A model generated the notes under the pieces. The model had not been told where the DNA came from, did not search any database, and was given only the letters and a program-made list of their open reading frames with translations. The position numbers and the translations under genes are program-made. Of a stretch of 64,000 nucleotides of DNA, positions 25,696 through 36,662 are shown piece after piece. How positions within the stretch are numbered: position 1 is the first letter of the stretch; every line of letters begins with the position of its first letter. Source of the DNA: Streptomyces sp. NBC_00510 (lineage in GTDB: Bacteria; Actinomycetota; Actinomycetes; Streptomycetales; Streptomycetaceae); the NCBI GenBank assembly GCA_036013505.1, contig CP107851.1:6532501-6596500 (forward strand), written 5' to 3'.

Positions 25696-26418
25696 GTGGC
25701 CGTCAGCTCAACCGCCTTGGTCGACAGCGTCGTCGCCGACGTCGTGGACCGGGTCCGCGGCACCCTGGAGGACGTCTTCGCCGCCGTCGCCCAGGTCGCC
25801 GAGCGCACCACCGCCATCGCCGCGGTCCGCGCCGCCGGCCGGGCCCCGACCACCGCCGACCTCGCCGCCCTGCGCCCGCTGCTGCACGAGCGGCTGCGGC
25901 GCCGGCACGACCTGATCTCCGGCATCGGCTTCATCGCGGAACCCGGGCTGCTCGGCGACGTACCGGCCTGGCTGGAGTGGTGGCAGAACCACGGGGAGGA
26001 CGGGCTGCGGCCGCTCCTGCCCGACCTCGACCCGGGCACCTCGGCCTACTCCGACTACACCCACTGGGACTGGTTCGCCCTGCCCCGCGCCACCGGTGAA
26101 CGCGCCGTGGCCGGACCGTACGTGGACTACCTGTGCTCCGACGAGTACAGCCTCACCCTGTCGGTGCCGGTCCAGCACGGCGGCCGCTTCCTCGGCGTCG
26201 CCGCCGCCGACGTCTACCTGCGCCACTTCGAGGCCGCCGTGCTGCCCCTGCTGCGCCGCCTGCCCGCGCCGGCCGCCCTGGTCAACGCCCGCGGCCGGGT
26301 CGCCGCCTCCACCGACCCCCGGCACCTGGCCGGCTCGCTCCTGCGCAGCGTCAGCGGCCGGTCCTGCGGACCGATCCCGCTGACGCTGGTCACAGCTCTG
26401 CCAGCACCGCCTCCGTGA
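25696..26418 (+). CDS. Cache-domain (PDC-like) sensor protein
   Basis: 240 aa without a membrane span. The core resembles a single Cache/PDC ligand-binding fold, with DLISGIGFIAEPGLL, WLEWWQNHGE and DYTHWDWFALPRATGERAVAGPYVDY followed by SLTLSVPVQHGGRFLGVAAADV. A strong CGGAGG site precedes the GTG. It follows the GntR gene by 46 nt, so the two are probably co-transcribed and the protein may sense the transported amine. Its last 29 nt overlap the end of the convergent hydrolase gene. Confidence 0.7.
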   Translation: MAVSSTALVDSVVADVVDRVRGTLEDVFAAVAQVAERTTAIAAVRAAGRAPTTADLAALRPLLHERLRRRHDLISGIGFIAEPGLLGDVPAWLEWWQNHGEDGLRPLLPDLDPGTSAYSDYTHWDWFALPRATGERAVAGPYVDYLCSDEYSLTLSVPVQHGGRFLGVAAADVYLRHFEAAVLPLLRRLPAPAALVNARGRVAASTDPRHLAGSLLRSVSGRSCGPIPLTLVTALPAPPP

Positions 26419-27208
26419 GCGCCGGCCACAACGGCAGGGCCCACTCGCCGAAATCACGGTCCGTCAGGACGACGCAGGCGGCGCCGGCGTCGGGGTCGAC
26501 CCACAGGAAGGTGCCGGACTGGCCGAAGTGGCCGAAGGTGCGCGGGGAGGACGAGGCGCCCGTCCAGTGCGGGGACTTGTGGTCCCGGATCTCGAATCCC
26601 AGGCCCCAGTCGTTGGGGTTCTGGCCGCCGTAGCCGGGCAGCACGCCCTTGAGACCGGGGAAGGCGACGGAGGTCGCCGCGGCGACGGTCTCCGGGGCCA
26701 GCAGCCGCGGTGCCTGCAGCTCGGCGGCGAAGCGGACCAGGTCGTCGACGGTGGAGACGGCGCCCGCGCCGGCCGAGCCCGGGCAGTCGGTGGCGTGCAT
26801 GCCGAGCGGCTCCAGCACCGCCTGCCGCAGGTACTCGGCGAAGGGGATCTCGGTGGCCTTGGCGATGTGGTCCGCCAGCGCGTCGAAGCCCGCGTTGGAG
26901 TAGATCCGCCGCGTGCCGGGGGCCGCCATCACCCGGTGCTCGTCGAAGGCGAGGCCGGAGGTGTGGGCGAGCAGGTGCCGTACGGTCGAGCCCTCGGGGC
27001 CGGCCGGTTCGTCCAGCTCGACCGCGCCCTCCTCGACCGCGACCAGCGCCGCGTAGGCGGACAGCGGCTTGGTCACCGAGGCCAGCCGGAAGCGCCGCCC
27101 GGTCCCGCCGTACGCTCCCAGGACCGTGCCGTCGCGGCGGACGACCGCCGCCGCGGCCGTCGGGACAGGCCAGTTCTCGATCGCGCTCAGGCTGTTCAGG
27201 CTCCGCAT
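26390..27208 (-). CDS. serine hydrolase, beta-lactamase class C/DD-peptidase family
   Basis: 272 aa from ATG 27208 (MRSLNSLSAIENWP). SxxK is Ser44-Val-Thr-Lys47 (LASVTKPL), YSN is at 103-105 (RIYSNAGFD), and HFGQSGT near residue 235 is the third-motif region. No signal peptide, so it is probably a cytoplasmic esterase-like member rather than a secreted beta-lactamase. Convergent with the Cache gene and divergent from the MerR gene. Confidence 0.88.
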   Translation of the reverse strand: MRSLNSLSAIENWPVPTAAAAVVRRDGTVLGAYGGTGRRFRLASVTKPLSAYAALVAVEEGAVELDEPAGPEGSTVRHLLAHTSGLAFDEHRVMAAPGTRRIYSNAGFDALADHIAKATEIPFAEYLRQAVLEPLGMHATDCPGSAGAGAVSTVDDLVRFAAELQAPRLLAPETVAAATSVAFPGLKGVLPGYGGQNPNDWGLGFEIRDHKSPHWTGASSSPRTFGHFGQSGTFLWVDPDAGAACVVLTDRDFGEWALPLWPALTEAVLAEL

Positions 27209-27231
27209 GGGCGTGAGCCTAACGAATGGCC

Positions 27232-27262
27232 TTGCCTGGAGTGCACTCCAGGGTTTTAGCGT
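27232..27262 (+). promoter_or_regulatory. MerR-type promoter with 18-bp palindromic operator
   Basis: TTGCCT (27232-27237), 19-bp spacer, TAGCGT (27257-27262). A perfect palindrome CCTGGAGTGCACTCCAGG fills the spacer (27235-27252). Over-long 19-bp spacing with a central palindrome is the hallmark of MerR-activated promoters. The -10 is 7 nt from the ATG of the MerR gene. Confidence 0.75.
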
Positions 27263-27269
27263 GGAACCC

Positions 27270-27727
27270 ATGACCGTGACGCAGGTGGCCAAGAGCAAGC
27301 CCGGCAGCGTACGCAGCTGCGCCGACGAGGCGCGGCGCCCCCTCCCGGACGGCCGGGACCGCTACACGATCAGCGAGGTGGCGGCCTTCACCGGGCTGAG
27401 CGCGCACACGCTGCGCTGGTACGAGCGGATCGGGCTGATGCCGCACGTCGACCGCTCCCACACCGGGCAGCGCCGCTTCACCAACCGCGACCTCGACTGG
27501 CTGGGCTTCGTCGGCAAGCTGCGGCTGACCGGGATGCCGGTCGCGGACATGGTCCGCTACGCCGAGCTGGTGCGGCGGGGGGAGCACACCTTCCCCCAGC
27601 GCCAGGAGCTGCTGGAGTCGACCCGGCGCGACGTGCTGCGGCGGATCGCCGAGCTGCAGGACACCCTCGCGGTCCTCGACCACAAGATCGACACCTACGC
27701 TGACGCCCGCCGGGCGTCGGAGAGGGC

Positions 27728-27731
<4 letters not shown>
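27270..27731 (+). CDS. MerR family transcriptional regulator
   Basis: 153 aa. Winged helix RYTISEVAAFTGLSAHTLRW (31-50) is followed by ERIGLMPHVDRSHTGQRRFT, then a long dimerisation helix (about 110-145). No Cys-rich metal site, so it probably senses an organic ligand or acts through redox. Leaderless-type start. It overlaps the aldo-keto reductase gene (ATGA), forming a two-gene operon, the usual MerR/AKR pairing. Confidence 0.9.
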
Positions 27732-28756
<1,025 letters not shown>

Positions 28757-29559
28757 CCGTCCCGGTCCAGGGCGGGCCGCGTCCGCGCGGCCCGCTGGAC
28801 CGCCGCGAGGACCGCCGCCGCCAGCGGCAGCGACTCGTGGACGAGGCCGTACCCGAGGCCGAACACGACGGTCGCGGGGTCGTCGTCGGGGTTGCCGGAG
28901 CGGTGGCCGTCGGCGTCGCGCGGCAGCAGCCGCAGGTGGCCGCCGAGCATCTCGGGGGAGCGCCAGTCGACCCCGGACAGCCCGTCGACCGGGAAGTGCT
29001 GGTCGCCGGCCTTCCACTTGGCCGTCGAGGCGCCCGTCCAGAACCAGCGGAAGGACACCGTCCCGCCGTCGAAGGAGGCCTTGCCGTCGTACGCCTTGAA
29101 CGACAGGGGCGCGGACGGCACGTCCACCAGGTGGCGCGGGGCCGGTTCCGCGTCCGCGCCGCCGCCGGCCGTCGCGATCGCGGACAGCAGTTCCCCGGCG
29201 TAGTACTCGGCGAGCAGTTCCCGCTCGGCGGGCAGCACCAGGCGGTAGGGGTCGGCGGTCTCCTTGAGCTGGCCCTTCGCGGCCTCCATCAGCGGATCGG
29301 CGCCCCGCCGCGGGAGCATGCGCAGCGCGATGGCGCCGCGCCGCCCCGGGACCAGTTCGACGCCCGCGAGGGCCTCGTAGGGGACACGCCGCCGCCCCAG
29401 GGTCTGCAGCAGCTTCGAGTTGCGCATCCCCCGCTCGTAACGGATGAGCACCGCATCGGCATCGAACTCCCATACGGCGTTGGATCCGGCCAATACGTCA
29501 CCCATACGGGTCATCGTAGGCCGCGTCGCCGTTTCGGGAACCGGCCGGGCGCGGCCGGA

Positions 29560-30756
29560 CTAGGCCACGTCCGCCGTGCACCGGCTGCCGTCGGCGCACC
29601 GGACGTCCGGGTAGCGGCCGAGGGCGATGCTGGTGAAGTTGGCGAGGCTGTCGGTGCCGGAGCGGAAGTAGCCCGCGTGTCCCTCGGCGTCCTCGGAGGT
29701 CACCACGCGGGCGCCGAAGGACCGGGAGACGGGGTCGGCGCCGTGGCCGAGCCCGGCGAACTCCATGTGCGGCACGTCGCCGATCCAGTCGGTGCTGTCG
29801 CGGGTGGCCCACACCCGGGCGGCCGTGCCCAGGTCGGCCGCCTTGTCCACCCGCATGCCGGGGCTGCCGAAGACGGCGATGTCGGAGACCCGGCCGGACG
29901 GCAGGTCCGGGGCGGCGACACCGCACAGCACCGAGCCGTAGGAGTGGCAGAACAGCGAGACGCTGCCGCGCGCCGGCAGCGCCCGCACCAGCGCGGCCAG
30001 CCGGACGGCGCCCTGCTCCGCCAGTTCCCCGGTGGAGGCGTCCAGGCCGACGCCCTGCGGGGTGGTGTAGTCGGCCCAGGCGATGACGGCCGTGCGCGTG
30101 TGCGGGGCGGCGGCGTGCTCGGCCGCGTACAGCGAGCGGGCCATGCCGACGGGGGCGCGCGTCGGATCGTCCTCGCGTTCGAAGGAGAGCACGTCGGTGT
30201 CGACCCCGGGCACGACGAGCGACACCCGTTCGGCGGTGCCGAGATCGCCGAAGACCTCGGCGGCCCGGCCGCGGCCGGTGGGGTCGAAGGCGAGGATCTG
30301 CCGGCCGCCGTCGAGCAGGGAGGTGTACCGCTCGGCGCGCTGCGCGGCGTCCTGGCGGCCCTCGGCGGTCAGCAGGGAGCTGTGCGAGCGGGCGGTCTCC
30401 TGGGCGCGGGCCGTGCCGAGCGAGCGCCGGTTGGCCTGGTAACGCAGGGCGATCGGGGCGCCGTTGAGGTTGCCGACGACGAGCGGGTAGCGGACGGCGA
30501 GCCGCTTGGCCCCGTCCGGCCCGACCGAGGCGAAGAAGCGCGCGATGACGCCGGGGGCCGCCTGGGGGTCGGGGAGCGGACGCCCGCCCACCGAGCCGTG
30601 CCGCCACGCGGCCGTGGCCACCGCCAGCGCGTCCCCGCCGCCCTTGTGGTGGCGCAGCGCGGTCCAGCCGGTGGTCGCCAGCATGACGAAGACCACGGCC
30701 AGGGCCAGGAGGGCGCGCAGGGAGGGGGAGCTGAAGCGCTCGTCGACGAGGTTCAC
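29560..30756 (-). CDS. DUF1023-type alpha/beta hydrolase with N-terminal membrane span
   Basis: 398 aa. The N-terminal anchor (LRALLALAVVFVMLATTGW) is followed by an exported region and a C-terminal DUF1023 alpha/beta hydrolase core with the nucleophile in SLFCHSYGSVLCG, the acid near IAVFGSPGMRVDKA and GHAGYF near the C-terminus. TAGGGT (minus strand, 30770-30765) lies 8 nt before the GTG. Likely an extracellular lipase or esterase; substrate unknown. Confidence 0.85.
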   Translation of the reverse strand: MNLVDERFSSPSLRALLALAVVFVMLATTGWTALRHHKGGGDALAVATAAWRHGSVGGRPLPDPQAAPGVIARFFASVGPDGAKRLAVRYPLVVGNLNGAPIALRYQANRRSLGTARAQETARSHSSLLTAEGRQDAAQRAERYTSLLDGGRQILAFDPTGRGRAAEVFGDLGTAERVSLVVPGVDTDVLSFEREDDPTRAPVGMARSLYAAEHAAAPHTRTAVIAWADYTTPQGVGLDASTGELAEQGAVRLAALVRALPARGSVSLFCHSYGSVLCGVAAPDLPSGRVSDIAVFGSPGMRVDKAADLGTAARVWATRDSTDWIGDVPHMEFAGLGHGADPVSRSFGARVVTSEDAEGHAGYFRSGTDSLANFTSIALGRYPDVRCADGSRCTADVA

Positions 30757-30809
30757 TGGGGGACACCCTAGGAGACGCCGGAGATCCCCTGCGCACCCCG
30801 TGACCCAAG

Positions 30810-31493
30810 TCACGTTTGGAACAAGGAGATTCCGGACACACCCTCGTGTTCGGCCCACGGTTGTGCCAGGACCGGGACCAGCAGGTCAAGGTGTTCCTCG
30901 GTGATCCGGCGGATGGACTCCACGCTGGTCTCGTCACCGTCGCCCCACAGCCGCTGGGCCACCCGGATGACCCCGCCGACGGCCGCCACCAGGACCCGCG
31001 GTCGCGGGTCCGCCGGGTCCAGGCCCTCGCGGGCGGCGATGACCGAGGCGAGCCGTTCCTCGACGAGCGCCGAGTGGCGCATCTGGGCGGACAGCAGCGG
31101 CGGCGTGGACTCGATCACCCGGTACATCGCCATGTACGTGGACAGCGGCACGACGGCGGCGATGACGGCGCTGATGCTGTGCCAGGAATCGTCCAGCGCC
31201 GCGCGCAGCGCCACGAAGGGCGGTTCGCCGGCCGGCCGCTCGGCCACCGCGGTGACGAAGGCCTCCTCGACGCTGTCCTCCAGCGCGAGCGCGACCTCCT
31301 CCTTGCCGGCGAAGTAGCGGAAGAAGGTGCGCTGCGAGACCTCCACCTCGGCGGCGATCTCGTCGACGGTCGTGCGCTCGTACCCCTTGAGGACGAACAG
31401 CTCGATCGCGGCCCGTATGAGCGCGTCGCGCGTCCGCTGCTTCTTGCGTTCGCGCAGTCCGCACACGGGCGTCGCGCGCATCGCGTGCTTCAT
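30810..31493 (-). CDS. TetR family regulator of the adjacent efflux pump
   Basis: 227 aa from ATG 31493 (MKHAMRATPVCGLRERKKQR). Helix-turn-helix: ALIRAAIELFVLKGYERTTV, then DEIAAEVEVSQRTFFRYF, followed by the MftR/TetR_C-type ligand domain. Divergent from the MFS transporter with a 106-nt gap that contains a perfect inverted repeat over the transporter -10, so it is very probably its repressor. Confidence 0.88.
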   Translation of the reverse strand: MKHAMRATPVCGLRERKKQRTRDALIRAAIELFVLKGYERTTVDEIAAEVEVSQRTFFRYFAGKEEVALALEDSVEEAFVTAVAERPAGEPPFVALRAALDDSWHSISAVIAAVVPLSTYMAMYRVIESTPPLLSAQMRHSALVEERLASVIAAREGLDPADPRPRVLVAAVGGVIRVAQRLWGDGDETSVESIRRITEEHLDLLVPVLAQPWAEHEGVSGISLFQT

Positions 31494-31570
31494 CTGCCGT
31501 CCACCTCCAGGGGGCACCACGATACTTGCGTGCCTCCTGACAGTTACCGACGGATGACTGCTTTGGTCAA

Positions 31571-31587
31571 ATGTCAGGGGCTGACAT
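31571..31587. promoter_or_regulatory. TetR operator overlapping the MFS promoter
   Basis: Perfect inverted repeat ATGTCAG-GGG-CTGACAT. Its right arm overlaps the -10 CATAAT (31585-31590); the matching -35 TTTGGT (31562-31567) is 17 bp upstream. Occupation would directly block transcription of the MFS gene 9 nt downstream. Confidence 0.7.
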
Positions 31588-31599
31588 AATCTCTTGCCC

Positions 31600-33201
31600 A
31601 TGACCCAAGCCTCCGTCGTCACCGACAAGGGCCCGGACTCGATACCGGCGCCTTCCAAGAAGCCCCTGCGCGGCCACCCCTGGCTGACCCTGTTCTCGGT
31701 CGCCATCGGCGTCATGGTGGTGGCCCTGGACGGCACGATCGTCGCCGTCGCCAACCCGGCCATCCAGGCCGACCTCGGTGCCTCCCGCGAGCAGATCCAG
31801 TGGATCACCACCGGCTACATGCTGGCCCTGGCGGTCTCGCTGATCACCGCGGGCAAGCTCGGCGACCGGTTCGGGCACCGGCAGACCTTCCTCGTCGGCC
31901 TCGCGGGCTTCGCCGTCACCTCCGGTCTGATCGGCGTGTCCAGCGGCGTCGGCATGGTGATCGCGCTCCGCGTCCTGCAGGGCGTGTTCGGCGCGCTGCT
32001 CCAGCCCGCCGCGCTCGGCCTGCTGCGCGCCACCTTCCCGGCCGAGAAGCTCAACATGGCCATCGGCATCTGGGGCATGGTCATCGGTGCCTCCACCGCC
32101 GCCGGGCCGATCGCGGGCGGTCTGCTGGTCGAGCACGTCAGCTGGGAATCGGTCTTCTTCATCAACGTGCCCGTGGGTCTGGTCGCGCTGGTCCTGGGCC
32201 TGGTCATCCTGAAGGACGTACGGGCCGAGAACGCGCCGCGGTCCTTCGACATCCCCGGCATCCTGGCGCTCTCCGGCGCGATGTTCGGCCTGGTGTGGGG
32301 CTTGATCAAGGCTCCGGAGTGGGGCTGGGGCGACCCGCTGACCCTGGGCTTCCTGGTCGGCTCGGTGCTGCTGTTCGTCCTGTTCGCGTTCTGGGAGACC
32401 AAGGCCTCCGAGCCGCTGATCCCGCTGCGGATGTTCCGCTCGGTGCCGCTGTCCGCGGGTACCGCGCTGATGGTGCTGATGGCCTTCGCCTTCCTGGGCG
32501 GCCTGTTCTTCGTCACCTTCTACCTGCAGAACGTGCACGGGATGTCGGCGGTGGAGTGCGGTGTCCACCTGCTGCCGCTCACCGCGATGATGATCGTCAG
32601 CTCGCCGGTCGCCGGCGCGCTGATCACCAAGTTCGGCCCGCGGGTGCCGCTGGTCGGCGGCATGGTGTGCACGGCGGTCGCCATGTTCGGGATGACCGGC
32701 CTGGAGGCGGACTCCGGCACCCTGGTCATGTCCGTGTGGTTCGCGCTGCTGGGCCTCGGCCTGGCCCCGGTGATGGTCGGCGCCACCGACGTCATCGTCG
32801 GCAACGCGCCGCTGGAGCTGTCCGGCGTGGCCGGCGGCCTCCAGGGCTCCGCGATGCAGGTCGGCGGCAGTCTCGGCACCGCCGTCCTCGGTACGGTCAT
32901 GGCGTCCCGTGTGGACGGCCTGCTGCCCGAGAAGTGGGCCGCGGCCGGACTGCCCCCGCTCAAGGGCGAGCAGGCCGCGCAGGCCGCCGACGCGGTCGTG
33001 GTCGGTGTGCCGCCGGTCGCCAAGGACACCCCGGCCGAGATCGTCGCGGTGATCACGAAGATCACCAACGAGACCTTCCTCTCGGGGATGGGGCTGGCCT
33101 TCACCGTCGCCGGCATCGTGGCCGCCTTCGCGGCGGGCATCGCCTTCCTGACCAAGCGCGGCGTCAACGCGGACGCCGCCGGCGGCGGGGTGCACATCTG
33201 A
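31600..33201 (+). CDS. MFS drug efflux transporter, DHA2 (14-span) type
   Basis: 533 aa. N-terminal span pattern with the DHA2 motif ALDGTIVAVANPAIQADL, motif A GKLGDRFGHRQTF, and motif C-like GMVIGASTAAGPIAGGLLVE. About 14 spans in total. It exports toxic compounds using the proton gradient; the substrate is not predictable. Expression is likely repressed by the divergent TetR and terminated by a hairpin at 33230-33261. Confidence 0.92.
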   Translation: MTQASVVTDKGPDSIPAPSKKPLRGHPWLTLFSVAIGVMVVALDGTIVAVANPAIQADLGASREQIQWITTGYMLALAVSLITAGKLGDRFGHRQTFLVGLAGFAVTSGLIGVSSGVGMVIALRVLQGVFGALLQPAALGLLRATFPAEKLNMAIGIWGMVIGASTAAGPIAGGLLVEHVSWESVFFINVPVGLVALVLGLVILKDVRAENAPRSFDIPGILALSGAMFGLVWGLIKAPEWGWGDPLTLGFLVGSVLLFVLFAFWETKASEPLIPLRMFRSVPLSAGTALMVLMAFAFLGGLFFVTFYLQNVHGMSAVECGVHLLPLTAMMIVSSPVAGALITKFGPRVPLVGGMVCTAVAMFGMTGLEADSGTLVMSVWFALLGLGLAPVMVGATDVIVGNAPLELSGVAGGLQGSAMQVGGSLGTAVLGTVMASRVDGLLPEKWAAAGLPPLKGEQAAQAADAVVVGVPPVAKDTPAEIVAVITKITNETFLSGMGLAFTVAGIVAAFAAGIAFLTKRGVNADAAGGGVHI

Positions 33202-33229
33202 CGCCGGACGATTCCCTATCCGGGTGAAC

Positions 33230-33261
33230 GAGGCCCGGGGCCCTTGGCGGCCCCGGGCCTC
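33230..33261 (+). terminator. hairpin terminator after the MFS gene
   Basis: Perfect 13-bp stem GAGGCCCGGGGCC / GGCCCCGGGCCTC with a 6-nt loop, 28 nt after the MFS stop. Confidence 0.75.
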
Positions 33262-33305
33262 GCCGTTCACCGTGGAGCTCCGACCACCACGGGGGAGTGA
33301 TCCAC

Positions 33306-33677
33306 ATGCGCAGTGCAGCCCTGACCCTTGCCCTGACCGCGGCCGTCGTGGCCGCCGCGGCCCTGGCCGCCCCGGCCCCGCACGCGACGGCCGCCCCCGC
33401 GGGCGGCTGCGACCCCGGGGAGCTGTGCCTGTGGAGCAGACCGGACTACCGCGGGGCGCGCCTGGTCCACGAGCTCGCCGACACCGACGTCAACTCCTGC
33501 GTGCCGCTACCGCCCGGGACGTCCGCGAAGTCGTTCGTCAACCGGACCCGCAAGCTCGTGACGACCTATCAGAGCGCCGAGTGCTCCACCGAGGGCGACT
33601 TCGTGACGTTCCCGTCCGGCACCTGGGTCCCGGAGTCCCGGCACACGGTCCGCGCCTTCCAGATCGTCGACCAGTGA
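33306..33677 (+). CDS. secreted peptidase-inhibitor-family (I36) protein
   Basis: 123 aa. A Sec signal peptide ends near ATAAPA, followed by a short domain of the peptidase inhibitor I36 / beta-gamma-crystallin-like family: CDPGELCLWSRPDYRG, then NSC and SAEC cysteines that can form two disulfides. ATG 33306 is chosen because GGGGGAG lies about 8 nt upstream. Exported; it probably inhibits a secreted protease or binds calcium (inferred). Confidence 0.82.
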   Translation: MRSAALTLALTAAVVAAAALAAPAPHATAAPAGGCDPGELCLWSRPDYRGARLVHELADTDVNSCVPLPPGTSAKSFVNRTRKLVTTYQSAECSTEGDFVTFPSGTWVPESRHTVRAFQIVDQ

Positions 33678-33701
33678 CACCAGCCCGCGGGGAGCCGGGA
33701 A

Positions 33702-33747
33702 AGGCCGGGGCCCCCGTCGCGCGGTCGCGCGACGGGGGCCCCGGCCT
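33702..33747. terminator. 21-bp perfect-stem bidirectional terminator
   Basis: Arms 33702-33722 and 33727-33747 (begins AGGCCGGGGCCCCC) pair perfectly around a GGTC loop, between the convergent inhibitor gene and aceE. This is unusually long and stable for a terminator stem. Confidence 0.85.
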
Positions 33748-33758
33748 GGACGACGGCG

Positions 33759-36500
33759 TTACGCGTCGCCGCCCGCAGCGCCGGGGTCGGCGGCGGCGAC
33801 GTCGAGCAGCTGGTAGCGGTCGATCGCCTGCTTCAGCACGGACCGGTCGATCTTCCCCTCCTTGGCGAGCTCGGTGAGCACGCCGAGGACCACCGACTGG
33901 GCGTCGATGTGGAAGAACCGGCGCGCCGCGCCACGGGTGTCGGCGAAGCCGAAGCCGTCGGCACCGAGGGACTGCCAGGTGCCCGGCACCCAGCGGGAGA
34001 TCTGGTCCGGGACGGCCCGCATCCAGTCCGAGACGGCCACGAACGGGCCCTCGGAGCCGCTGAGCTTCTGCGTCACGTACGGGACGCGCTGCTCCTCCTC
34101 GGGGTGGAGCAGGTTGTGCTCCTCGGCCTCGACGGCGTCGCGCCGCAGCTCGTTCCAGGAGGTCGCGGACCACACGTCGGCCCGGACGTTCCACTCCTCG
34201 GCGAGGATCTTCTGGGCCTGGAGCGCCCACGGCACGGCCACGCCGGACGCCAGGATCTGCGCCGGGATCGCGCCCGCCTCGGCGGTCCGGTACCTGTACA
34301 GGCCCTTGAGGATGCCCTCGGTGTCCACGCCCTCCGGCTCGGCCGGCTGCACGATCGGCTCGTTGTAGACGGTGAGGTAGTAGAAGACGTCCTCGTTCGC
34401 CTCGGGGGTCCCGCCGTACATGCGGCGCAGACCGTCCCTGACGATGTGCGCGATCTCGAAGCCGAACGCGGGGTCGTACGCGACGACGGCCGGGTTGGTC
34501 GAGGCCAGCAGGTGCGAGTGGCCGTCGGCGTGCTGCAGGCCCTCACCGGTGAGGGTGGTGCGGCCCGCCGTGGCGCCGAGCACGAAGCCGCGCGCCAGCT
34601 GGTCGGCCATCTGCCAGAACTGGTCGCCGGTGCGCTGGAAGCCGAACATCGAGTAGAAGACGTAGACCGGGATCAGCGGCTCGCCGTGCGTGGCGTAGGA
34701 GGACCCGGCGGCGATCAGCGAGGCGGTGCAGCCCGCCTCGGAGATGCCGTCGTGCAGCATCTGACCGGTCGGGGACTCCTTGTACGCCAGCAGCAGCTCG
34801 CGGTCGACGGACTCGTACGTCTGGCCCAGCGGGTTGTAGATCTTGGCCGACGGGAAGAGCGAGTCCATGCCGAAGGTGCGGTACTCGTCGGGGGCGATCG
34901 GCACGAAGCGCTTGCCGATCTCCTTGTCCCGCATGAGGTCCTTCAGCAGCCGGACGAAGGCCATCGTGGTGGCGATCGTCTGCTGGCCGGAGCCCTTGCG
35001 GGTCCCCGCGTAGGCCTTGTCGTCCGGCAGTGCCAGCGGCTTGGCGCGCACGACGCGGGTCGGGACGTAACCGCCCAGGCCCTTGCGCCGGTCGTGCATG
35101 TACTGGATCTCCTCCGAGTTCCGGCCCGGGTGGTAGTACGGCGGGGCGCCGGACTCCAGCTCCTTGTCGGAGATCGGCAGGTGCAGCCGGTCGCGGAAGC
35201 GCTTGAGGTCGTCGACCGTCAGCTTCTTCATCTGGTGGGTCGCGTTGCGGCCCTCGAAGTTCGGGCCGAGCGTCCAGCCCTTGACGGTCTGGGCCAGGAT
35301 CACGGTCGGCTGGCCCTTGTGCTCGCGGGCCGCCTTGTACGCCGCGTAGATCTTGCGGTGGTCGTGGCCGCCGCGGCCCAGGTGCAGGACCTGGTCGTCG
35401 GTGAGGCCCTCGACCATCTTGCGCAGCCGGTGGTCGTCACCGAAGAAGTGGTCGCGGATGTACGAGCCGGTCTCGGTGGCGTAGGTCTGGAACTGGCCGT
35501 CGGGCGTGGTGTTGAGCTTGTTCACCAGCACGCCGTCGCGGTCCTGCGCGAGCAGCGGGTCCCAGGTGCGGTCCCAGATCAGCTTGATGACGTTCCAGCC
35601 GGCGCCGCGGAACTGCGACTCCAGCTCCTGGATGATCTTGCCGTTGCCGCGCACCGGGCCGTCGAGCCGCTGCAGGTTGCAGTTGACGACGAAGGTCAGG
35701 TTGTCCAGGCCCTCACGGGCGGCCAGGGACAGCTGGCCGAGCGACTCCGGCTCGTCCATCTCGCCGTCGCCGAGGAAGGCCCACACGTGCGACTGCTCGG
35801 TGTCGGCGATGCCGCGCGCCTGCAGGTAACGGTTCATCCGGGCCTGGTAGATCGCGCCCAGCGGGCCGAGGCCCATGGAGACGGTCGGGAACTCCCAGAA
35901 GTCCGGCATGAGCCGCGGGTGCGGGTAGCTCGACAGGCCGTACGGCGCCTTGGACTTCTCCTGGCGGAACGCGTCGAGCTGGGTCTCGGAGAGCCGGTCC
36001 AGCAGGAAGGCACGGGCGTACACACCAGGGGAGGCGTGGCCCTGGAAGAAGATCTGGTCCCCGCCCTTGCCGTCGTCCTTGCCCCGGAAGAAGTGGTTGA
36101 AGCCCACGTCGTACAGAGAGGCGGAGGAAGCGAAGGTGGCGATGTGCCCGCCGACGCCGATACCCGGACGCTGCGCCCGGGACACCATGACCGCCGCGTT
36201 CCAGCGGGTCGCGTTGAGGATGCGCCGCTCGATGTCCTCGTTGCCGGGGAAGAACGGCTCGTCCTTGGTCGCGATGGTGTTGACGTAATCCGTGCTGCGC
36301 ATCTCGGGCACGGCAACCCGCCGCTCGCGGGCTCGCTCGATCAGGCGGAGCATGAGGTAGCGGGCGCGCTCGCGTCCGCGCTCGTCGATGGCGGCGTCAA
36401 GCGAGTCGAGCCATTCCGCCGTCTCCTCGGGATCGAAATCCGGGACCTGGCTGGGAAGGCCGCCAATGATGATCGGGTTGCGATCTGATCCGGAAGCCAC
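33759..36500 (-). CDS. aceE: pyruvate dehydrogenase E1 component (homodimeric type)
   Basis: 913 aa. It decarboxylates pyruvate with thiamine diphosphate and hands the acetyl group to the E2 lipoyl domain. Family segments include [20 protein letters not shown], the [12 protein letters not shown] metal/ThDP motif, and [11 protein letters not shown]. Length is close to the E. coli and mycobacterial enzymes. The GTG start follows AAGGAAT. It is divergent from DUF3052 and ahpE, a gene neighbourhood kept across actinobacteria. E2 and E3 genes are not in the window. Confidence 0.97.
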   Translation of the reverse strand: MASGSDRNPIIIGGLPSQVPDFDPEETAEWLDSLDAAIDERGRERARYLMLRLIERARERRVAVPEMRSTDYVNTIATKDEPFFPGNEDIERRILNATRWNAAVMVSRAQRPGIGVGGHIATFASSASLYDVGFNHFFRGKDDGKGGDQIFFQGHASPGVYARAFLLDRLSETQLDAFRQEKSKAPYGLSSYPHPRLMPDFWEFPTVSMGLGPLGAIYQARMNRYLQARGIADTEQSHVWAFLGDGEMDEPESLGQLSLAAREGLDNLTFVVNCNLQRLDGPVRGNGKIIQELESQFRGAGWNVIKLIWDRTWDPLLAQDRDGVLVNKLNTTPDGQFQTYATETGSYIRDHFFGDDHRLRKMVEGLTDDQVLHLGRGGHDHRKIYAAYKAAREHKGQPTVILAQTVKGWTLGPNFEGRNATHQMKKLTVDDLKRFRDRLHLPISDKELESGAPPYYHPGRNSEEIQYMHDRRKGLGGYVPTRVVRAKPLALPDDKAYAGTRKGSGQQTIATTMAFVRLLKDLMRDKEIGKRFVPIAPDEYRTFGMDSLFPSAKIYNPLGQTYESVDRELLLAYKESPTGQMLHDGISEAGCTASLIAAGSSYATHGEPLIPVYVFYSMFGFQRTGDQFWQMADQLARGFVLGATAGRTTLTGEGLQHADGHSHLLASTNPAVVAYDPAFGFEIAHIVRDGLRRMYGGTPEANEDVFYYLTVYNEPIVQPAEPEGVDTEGILKGLYRYRTAEAGAIPAQILASGVAVPWALQAQKILAEEWNVRADVWSATSWNELRRDAVEAEEHNLLHPEEEQRVPYVTQKLSGSEGPFVAVSDWMRAVPDQISRWVPGTWQSLGADGFGFADTRGAARRFFHIDAQSVVLGVLTELAKEGKIDRSVLKQAIDRYQLLDVAAADPGAAGGDA

Positions 36501-36662
36501 GCTATTCCTTCGCTTCTAGGGTCTTGCTCTGCTGGGTCGCGCCGCCTCCATCGTGTACCGCGCGTTCGGGATACGTCATCTCTACTGAGCGGTAACCACC
36601 ACTAAGTGAGACAGACCCCTCTTCCAGACCCTCTTGAGGCTCTCGCATGGCTGTCCGGTGGC

